From Desulfurococcales archaeon (GTDB lineage: Archaea; Thermoproteota; Thermoprotei_A; Sulfolobales; WANQ01): a stretch of 6,291 bases of DNA. Where the stretch lies: positions 329 to 6,619 of the forward strand of contig JALUDQ010000008.1 of NCBI GenBank assembly GCA_027043985.1, in the 5' to 3' direction. A program made the position numbers and the translations under genes. This document shows positions 3,770 to 6,291 of the stretch, in pieces. Position 1 is the stretch's first letter; each line of letters begins with the position of its first letter. The notes under the pieces are model-generated. The model was not told the DNA's origin. It searched no databases and saw only the letters and a program-made list of their open reading frames with translations.

Positions 3770-5485
3770 ATGATGAGTAGTGGTGGGAGAGAAGAGGTTA
3801 CACGGAGATTCTATAATAAGCTCACGGTTTTGCCTTCTAATAGGGTTCTAGTAGTCTCTATTATAGTTATACTGCTTATACCAGCTCTCGTAAATTACGC
3901 CTATACTAGGGGGTACAACTATATTATAGGTTATCTCGTCGGAGGCTTGGTCTATGTTTTACTCCTCCAGCTCTTTCTTTCAAGGCGTAAACCCTTTAAC
4001 GTGAGGAGGGCTTTAGGGCTTGCAGTGTATTCTCTAGGTGTGGGTCTTATAGTAGACTTGCTCGCTCTTCCCTCGGGTCTCCATGGCTTCGTTTTTACGA
4101 GTAGTAGTGGGATAGTCTTCATAGCATTAATGGGCCTTATAAGTGGTTTAGGCGTTGCAATACTGTTTAGTATAGCTGTTTCGGCTACATCATATGTTGT
4201 CTACTCACTATTTACTGGGCTTCACTTAGAAGAAGTCTTGGCTAACATACTAGTTCTTGCAGCAACTCTAATCACTCATGCAATCTATATGCGTTTGATT
4301 ATTGCTAGAGGGAAGGCTTGGGGGCTTGATCCCCTTAAGCTTGCACGAGCTTTTCTCGCAAACTGGTTGTCTAATATAGCTGAGCCCATGGAGAAGATAT
4401 TGTCTGGTCTATCGGTTCCCAGAAGGGCTAGAATAGATGTAATATTGTTCGAGAAGAACTCTAGGCCCATAGCCTTGATAGTTCCAGAAATACATTATGG
4501 CCCATTTAAAAACGTTGGTAGTAGCATGATGCCCTACCTCATAGACAAGGCCATGGAGTCAAAAGGATATATCGCATTAGCTCTCCACGGCCCAGAGAGC
4601 CACGACCATAATCTACCATCAGCAAACTATGCTCGTGAAATAGCTTGGAGGATAGCTGAGGAAATACCCCGAGCACAAGGTATCAGATTGGCTCCTAAGG
4701 AGTTCTTCCGGGAAAAGGTGGGGGAGTGGGAGGCACTAGTAATACCCTTCGATAAAGTATCTCTCCTCTTCGTTACGAGAGATAAAGGTATAGATGATCT
4801 CCCATCGAAACTCCGAGATATTGCTGAAAAAATAGGAGAAGAAACAAATGTTCTCCCGATAATAGTGGATTCCCATAACTCTTATACGAGTGAAGACTTT
4901 AATGGAATGGATGTAGAAGCACTATTAAGGAAAGTAGTAGAAGCAGTAAGAGAGAGAAGAGAGTGTAGGCTTCGAGTGGGATATGGTGAGGCTAGAGTTG
5001 AGGCAAGCGGCTATCTTGGCTTATGTAGCGGGAGGATTAGGAGTCTTGTATTCGAATGCAACAGTAAACGCGTTGGTATAACATATATCTACGGTAACAA
5101 TATGTTCCCTGAAACAAGAGCTAAGTTAAAAGAACATGTTTCCGAACTAAAACTACTAGATGATTACGAGCCAATAACACCGGATGATCATACATGTACG
5201 GCTACATTAGCCGATCATCCCTATGTTCCAGTAAGGTATAGTGAGGAGCTAGCCAACGCGGTGTTAGAGTCTATTAAAACAGCTATATCTGATCTCGGAG
5301 AAGCTAAGGCGTATTATAAGAGGGTTGTAGTTGATAATGTTCGATTCGTTGGCCAGGCTATCTATGATATGCTGGGCTTACTCGAAGAAGTTGGAGGGTT
5401 TGTGGAAAGAACAATAAATATTGAATTCATATTGAACCTATTCTTCCAGCTCCTCATAATATACCTTATAGCCTTCTTATCCTAG
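3770..5485 (+). CDS. DUF2070 (COG3356-type) archaeal membrane protein, predicted lipid hydrolase
   Basis: This 571-residue integral membrane protein matches the archaeal DUF2070 family in architecture. Five or six N-terminal membrane segments lie at about 25-45, 50-70, 80-100, 107-127, 128-149 and 156-178. A soluble domain spans about 205-545, and one hydrophobic C-terminal segment, about 551-570, re-anchors the chain. The soluble part holds His/Asp motifs typical of a metal site: 'PEIHYGPFKNVGSS' (His242), 'HGPESHDHN' (His273, His278, His280), 'VDSHNS' (Asp367, His369) and 'PDDHTCT' (Asp472, Asp473, His474). As I recall, the COG covering this family is described as a predicted membrane-associated lipid hydrolase of the neutral ceramidase superfamily; the 'H.GP' motif is compatible with that. 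Archaea lack ordinary ceramides, so the substrate is unknown. Tandem ATGs at 3770 and 3773 leave the start uncertain by one residue. The TAG stop overlaps the convergent reductase by 9 bases. Confidence 0.85.
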   Translation: MMSSGGREEVTRRFYNKLTVLPSNRVLVVSIIVILLIPALVNYAYTRGYNYIIGYLVGGLVYVLLLQLFLSRRKPFNVRRALGLAVYSLGVGLIVDLLALPSGLHGFVFTSSSGIVFIALMGLISGLGVAILFSIAVSATSYVVYSLFTGLHLEEVLANILVLAATLITHAIYMRLIIARGKAWGLDPLKLARAFLANWLSNIAEPMEKILSGLSVPRRARIDVILFEKNSRPIALIVPEIHYGPFKNVGSSMMPYLIDKAMESKGYIALALHGPESHDHNLPSANYAREIAWRIAEEIPRAQGIRLAPKEFFREKVGEWEALVIPFDKVSLLFVTRDKGIDDLPSKLRDIAEKIGEETNVLPIIVDSHNSYTSEDFNGMDVEALLRKVVEAVRERRECRLRVGYGEARVEASGYLGLCSGRIRSLVFECNSKRVGITYIYGNNMFPETRAKLKEHVSELKLLDDYEPITPDDHTCTATLADHPYVPVRYSEELANAVLESIKTAISDLGEAKAYYKRVVVDNVRFVGQAIYDMLGLLEEVGGFVERTINIEFILNLFFQLLIIYLIAFLS

Positions 5486-6291
5486 TACTTCTCTATTAAA
5501 CCTACTATATATTTCTCGGAGACCAATAAGCCATCTATCAAGGCCTTCAGGGGTTTCAGGGTAGCTCATATAGTATTTTCTAATCTCCTCCATATAGTCT
5601 GAAACCTTCTTCAACTTAGCCAGTAATCCAGGCCTCGATATCCCGGCTACAAGCGCTCTTAGAATCCTTAAAACTATCTTAGAGGTTACTCGAGCTTCAC
5701 TACTAATAGTATAGAGGTCGTCTCCGCTTACAAGCTTCTTAGATATAATGAACTCGAACTCATCATTGCTCATACGCTGGAGGAAGAGTCTAAGTATATC
5801 AAGGCTTGCCTGCTTAGCACCGTATTTCTCGATATAGCATTTATTTGCTGGCCATAAACTCTTTGCACTAAAATCATTTCTGTCATAGGCTTTCTCAAAT
5901 GCCTCGGCAACGCAATATGCTGCTAGCATGCTTGAACCTTTCCCACCGCCGTGGATGGGGTTTACGGTATAGCCTGCATCACCTATTATAGCTATACCGT
6001 TCCATACTAGGCTGTTTATAGGTCTCCTTGTTGGAACTGGTGCTCCAGCAGCATGTATTATTTCTCCCCTAACGTCTTCTCTATTTGCTAGGTAGCGGTA
6101 GAATATCTCTTTAGGTGAGGGATAGCCTGCTCCACCCATTACTCCAAGACCAACATTGATTTTCCTCTCTCCCTTAGGGAATAACCACCAGTATCCTCCT
6201 GGAGCAATAGTCTGGTTAATGTATATTCTAATGTATTCTGGATCCCTTACCTCTTGCTCGGTTATCCTTATCTCACGGTAAGCTATATTGA
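5477..6291 (-). CDS. Geranylgeranyl reductase family FAD-dependent protein, C-terminal part
   Basis: The frame is open to the window edge at 6291, so the N-terminus with its dinucleotide-binding motif is missing. About 270 residues are visible. Near the start is 'GGYWWLFPKG..KINVGLG' (residues 31-49), the substrate-pocket signature of geranylgeranyl reductases. At about 103-116 comes 'GDAGYTVNPIHGGG', the second FAD-contacting motif of the family. A helical C-terminal region of about 130 residues follows, as in longer crenarchaeal members. Such enzymes hydrogenate geranylgeranyl chains of archaeal ether lipids at the membrane, using FAD. The ATG at 6139 is an internal Met within the signature ('LGVMGGAG') and not the start. 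The TAA stop overlaps the DUF2070 stop. Most archaea have several paralogues, so the exact substrate (phospholipid, menaquinone or other prenyl chain) is not established here. Confidence 0.85.
   Translation of the reverse strand, partial: NIAYREIRITEQEVRDPEYIRIYINQTIAPGGYWWLFPKGERKINVGLGVMGGAGYPSPKEIFYRYLANREDVRGEIIHAAGAPVPTRRPINSLVWNGIAIIGDAGYTVNPIHGGGKGSSMLAAYCVAEAFEKAYDRNDFSAKSLWPANKCYIEKYGAKQASLDILRLFLQRMSNDEFEFIISKKLVSGDDLYTISSEARVTSKIVLRILRALVAGISRPGLLAKLKKVSDYMEEIRKYYMSYPETPEGLDRWLIGLREIYSRFNREVLG

Noticed and set aside
4285..4470. Minus-strand ORF of 61 residues inside the DUF2070 gene
   Set aside because: Shadow of the DUF2070 coding frame with no upstream signals.
1..6291. Mobile element, CRISPR array or defence island
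   Set aside because: No transposase, integrase, terminal inverted repeats, spaced repeats or known defence domain was seen on either strand.

Overview
The window looks like chromosomal DNA of a hyperthermophilic crenarchaeon, probably of the Desulfurococcales type. The DNA is moderately AT-rich, with heavy use of AGA/AGG for Arg and ATA for Ile. Proteins are rich in Glu, Lys and Arg, TATA-like promoters precede genes, Shine-Dalgarno stretches read GGAGG, and TTG starts occur. Gene content fits: a DUF2070 membrane protein, an archaeal acylphosphatase, a geranylgeranyl reductase family protein and a Trm9-like methyltransferase. No insertion sequence, CRISPR array, tRNA, rRNA or phage gene was seen.

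Layout. (1) 1-407, plus strand: C-terminal third of a TldD/PmbA family protein, whose stop overlaps the stop of the next gene. (2) 404-1102, minus strand: class I SAM methyltransferase resembling Trm9/ALKBH8 tRNA methyltransferases. (3) 1175-1351: an unusually GC-rich island holding either a 42-codon small ORF or a structured RNA. It is the least explained stretch of the window. (4) 1421-2027, plus: acylphosphatase and a small Cys-less protein with a thioredoxin-like sequence pattern, probably one operon. (5) 2179-2562 and 2697-3311, plus: two unrecognised cytoplasmic proteins, each with its own promoter. (6) 3329-3670, minus: another small unrecognised protein, divergent from (7) 3770-5485, plus: a 571-residue DUF2070 membrane protein whose soluble core carries conserved-looking His/Asp motifs. 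(8) 5477-6291, minus: C-terminal part of a FAD-dependent geranylgeranyl reductase family protein, cut by the window edge and overlapping the DUF2070 stop by 9 bases.

Most genes are housekeeping or conserved archaeal unknowns, not an obvious accessory island. Two themes stand out. One is membrane lipids: DUF2070 has been linked to the neutral ceramidase superfamily and sits tail to tail with an isoprenoid-lipid reductase family gene. The other is a set of small unknown proteins between 1223 and 3670. No clear defence or mobile system is visible.
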